Source: Henricia sp. BOLD:AAB3569
Taxonomy: Eukaryota; Echinodermata; Asteroidea; Spinulosida; Echinasteridae
NCBI GenBank assembly: GCA_037783545.1
Contig: JBBELK010000385.1
Span: 62,001-126,000 of the forward strand
Direction: 5' to 3'
Length of the DNA stretch: 64,000 bases
Made by a program: the position numbers and the translations under genes. This document shows, in pieces, positions 61,703 to 64,000 of the stretch (position 1 is the first letter of the stretch; each line of letters starts with the position of its first letter). The notes below the pieces were generated by a model that was given only the letters and a program-made list of their open reading frames with translations, was not told where the DNA came from and ran no database searches.

Positions 61703-64000
61703 GAGAAATTTCAAAGTTTAGGAAAAACTGGGTTGGGGCTTCCTGACTGCTCACGCAAACCGTGGCTGTCTGTACACACCTCTTTGGGGTACTCCTGAGT
61801 TGTGCGCATGCTCAGTCATTCGGACTGTCGTTAACGCACCGCAGTTTGGCTCGGCAATTTGGTCAAAGTGTGGTCCAAACGTCGGCAAATTTGGAGGTCG
61901 AAAAATGTTCCGACGAACTTCAAAGTTTGCATGCTCCAAACTCTCTATATTGCGCACTTGTCATAAAAAATTGACAGACTTTCGCCGGGAAATGGCAGAG
62001 AAATTTCAAAGTTTATGAAAAACTGGGTTGGGGCTTCCTGACTGCTCACGCAAACCGTGGCTGTCTGTACACACCTCTTTGGGGTACTCCTGAGTTGTGC
62101 GCATGCTCAGTCATTCGGACTGTCGTTAACGCACCGCAGTTTGGCTCGGCAATTTGGTCAAAGTGTGGTCCAAACGTCGGCAAATTTGGGGGTCGAAAAA
62201 TGTTCCGACGAACTTCAAATTTTGCATGCTCCAAACTCTCTATATTGCGCACTTGTCATAAAAAAATTGACAGACTTTCGCCGGGAAATGGCAGAGAAAT
62301 TTCAAAGTTTAGGAAAAACTGGGTTGGGGCTTCCTGACTGCTCACGCAAACCGTGGCTGTCTGTACACACCTCTTTGGGGTACTCCTGAGTTGTGCGCAT
62401 GCTCAGTCATTCGGACTGTCGTTAACGCACCGCAGTTTGGCTCGGCAATTTGGTCAAAGTGTGGTCCAAACGTCGGCAAATTTGGAGGTCGAAAAATGTT
62501 CCGACGAACTTCAAATTTTGCATGCTCCAAACTCTCTATATTGCGCACTTGTCATAAAAAATTGACAGACTTTCGCCGGGAAATGGCAGAGAAATTTCAA
62601 AGTTTAGGAAAAACTAGGTTGGGGCTTCCTGACTGCTCACGCAAACCGTGGCTGTCTGTACACACCTCTTTGGGGTACTCCTGAGTTGTGCGCATGCTCA
62701 GTCATTCGGACTGTCGTTTACGCACCGCAGTTTGACTCGGCAATTTGGTCAAAGTGTGGTCCAAACGTCGGCAAATTTGGAGGTCGAAAAATGTTCCGAC
62801 GAACTTCAAATTTTGCCTGCTCCATACTCTCTATATTGCGCACTTGTCATAAAAAATTGACAGACTTTCGCCGGGAAATGGCAGAGAAATTTCAAAGTTT
62901 AGGAAAAACTGGGTTGGGGCTTCCTGACTGCTCACGCAAACAGTGGCTGTCTGTACACACCTCTTTGGGGTACTCCTGAGTTGTGCGCATGCTCAGTCAT
63001 TCGGACTGTCGTTAACGCACCGCAGTTTGGCTCGGCAATTTGGTCAAAGTGTGGTCCAAACGTCGGCAAATTTGGGGGTCGAAAAATGTTCCGACGAACT
63101 TCAAATTTTGCATGCTCCAAACTCTCTATATTGCGCACTTGTCATAAAAAATTGACAGACTTTCGCCGGGAAATGGCAGAGAAATTTCAAAGTTTAGGAA
63201 AAACTGGGTTGGGGCTTCCTGACTGCTCACGCAAACCGTGGCTGTCTGTACACACCTCTTTGGGGTACTCCTGAGTTGTGCGCATGCTCAGTCATTCGGA
63301 CTGTCGTTAACGCACCGCAGTTTGGCTCGGCAATTTGGTCAAAGTGTGGTCCAAACGTCGGCAAATTTGGAGGTCGAAAAATGTTCCGACGAACTTCAAA
63401 TTTTGCATGCTCCAAACTCTCTATATTGCGCACTTGTCATAAAAAATTGACAGACTTTCGCCGGGAAATGGCAGAGAAATTTCAAAGTTTAGGAAAAACT
63501 GGGTTGGGGCTTCCTGACTGCTCACGCAAACAGTGGCTGTCTGTACACACCTCTTTGGGGTACTCCTGAGTTGTGCGCATGCTCAGTCATTCGGACTGTC
63601 GTTAACGCACCGCAGTTTGGCTCGGCAATTTGGTCAAAGTGTGGTCCAAACGTCGGCAAATTTGGAGGTCGAAAAATGTTCCGACGAACTTCTACTTTTG
63701 CATGCTCCAAACTCTCTATATTGCGCACTTGTCATAAAAAATTGACAGACTTTCGCCGGGAAATGGCAGAGAAATTTCAAAGTTTAGAAAAAACTGGGTT
63801 GGGGCTTCCTGACTGCTCACGCAAACCGTGGCTGTCTGTACACACCTCTTTGGGGTACTCCTGAGTTGTGCGCATGCTCAGTCATTCGGACTGTCGTTAA
63901 CGCACCGCAGTTTGGCTCGGCAATTTGGTCAAAGTGTGGTCCAAACGTCGGCAAATTTGGGGGTCGAAAAATGTTCCGACGAACTTCAAATTTTGCATGC

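Larger units (their letters stand above)
32622..64000 (+). repeat. Satellite array, zone IV (about 106 monomers, uninterrupted)
   Basis: Continuous monomers to the end of the window with no foreign sequence over 31 kb. Types recur in fixed order: tttgggggtcg; a one-base-deleted tttggggtcg type always linked with A7, tcgcAggg and gcttagg; ttttgcctgctccatac with or without gtcaaaaaaaattg; catagaaaattg with gagagattt and tttatgaaaaac; catgcCccaaac; and gtgcgcgcatg with two extra bases. The order of these types defines the higher-order blocks listed separately. A 4-bp insertion is near 33317-33324 (cacttaattgtc). Confidence 0.97.

Noticed and set aside
1478-64000. CRISPR-like regular repeat array
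   Set aside because: The repeat is 295 bp, contiguous, without unique spacers, and accompanied by eukaryotic transposons.

Overview
This window is almost entirely satellite DNA from a eukaryotic nuclear genome. I see no protein-coding gene that I would defend, and no rRNA, tRNA, CRISPR array or bacterial-type regulation. About 94% of the 64 kb is one tandem repeat with a 295-bp monomer, always in the same orientation, roughly 205 copies. The many 60-110-codon open frames are by-products of the repeat: 295 is not a multiple of three, so every frame is visited in turn. A (TTA)n-tailed retroposon end with a terminal stem-loop and a (CAA)n-tailed retroposon suggest an animal, perhaps an aquatic invertebrate. 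That placement is a low-confidence inference from memory.

Layout. Positions 1-238 are the end of a monomer. Positions 239-1234 are a non-autonomous DNA transposon with TTAA target duplications and terminal inverted repeats; it carries an (AAT)n tract and a probable retroposon 3' end. A 239-bp tandem duplication (1125-1602) straddles its right edge. The array then runs to 7077. Two copies of a 189-bp retroposon (7078-7266, 7578-7766) with a 14-bp target duplication lie inside a duplicated 500-bp unit. A composite 667-bp insert sits at 8402-9068, and two 703-bp versions sit at 30629-31331 and 31919-32621. This insert carries broken retropepsin-like motifs of Ty3/Gypsy type, a 67-bp minisatellite that may derive from them, and a 24-bp palindrome at one end. 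The remainder, to 64000, is uninterrupted satellite.

The array is organised at several scales. Diagnostic variants divide it into zones: about 1.5-7 kb, 9-18 kb, 18-30 kb and beyond 32 kb. Groups of monomers are duplicated as blocks: dimers (590-591 bp), trimers (885-887 bp), tetramers (1180-1183 bp), an 8-mer (2362 bp), a 9-mer (2657 bp) and an 18-mer (5314 bp, nearly identical copies). The pattern is that expected from unequal exchange or amplification, with the foreign inserts carried along as part of the repeat units.

The most informative point is that all three kinds of foreign insert enter the monomer within one 29-bp stretch, and the array supplies the empty site for each. Nothing here looks like a co-operating gene system. 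The interest lies in satellite evolution, insertion targeting and the conversion of a retroelement fragment into a minisatellite.
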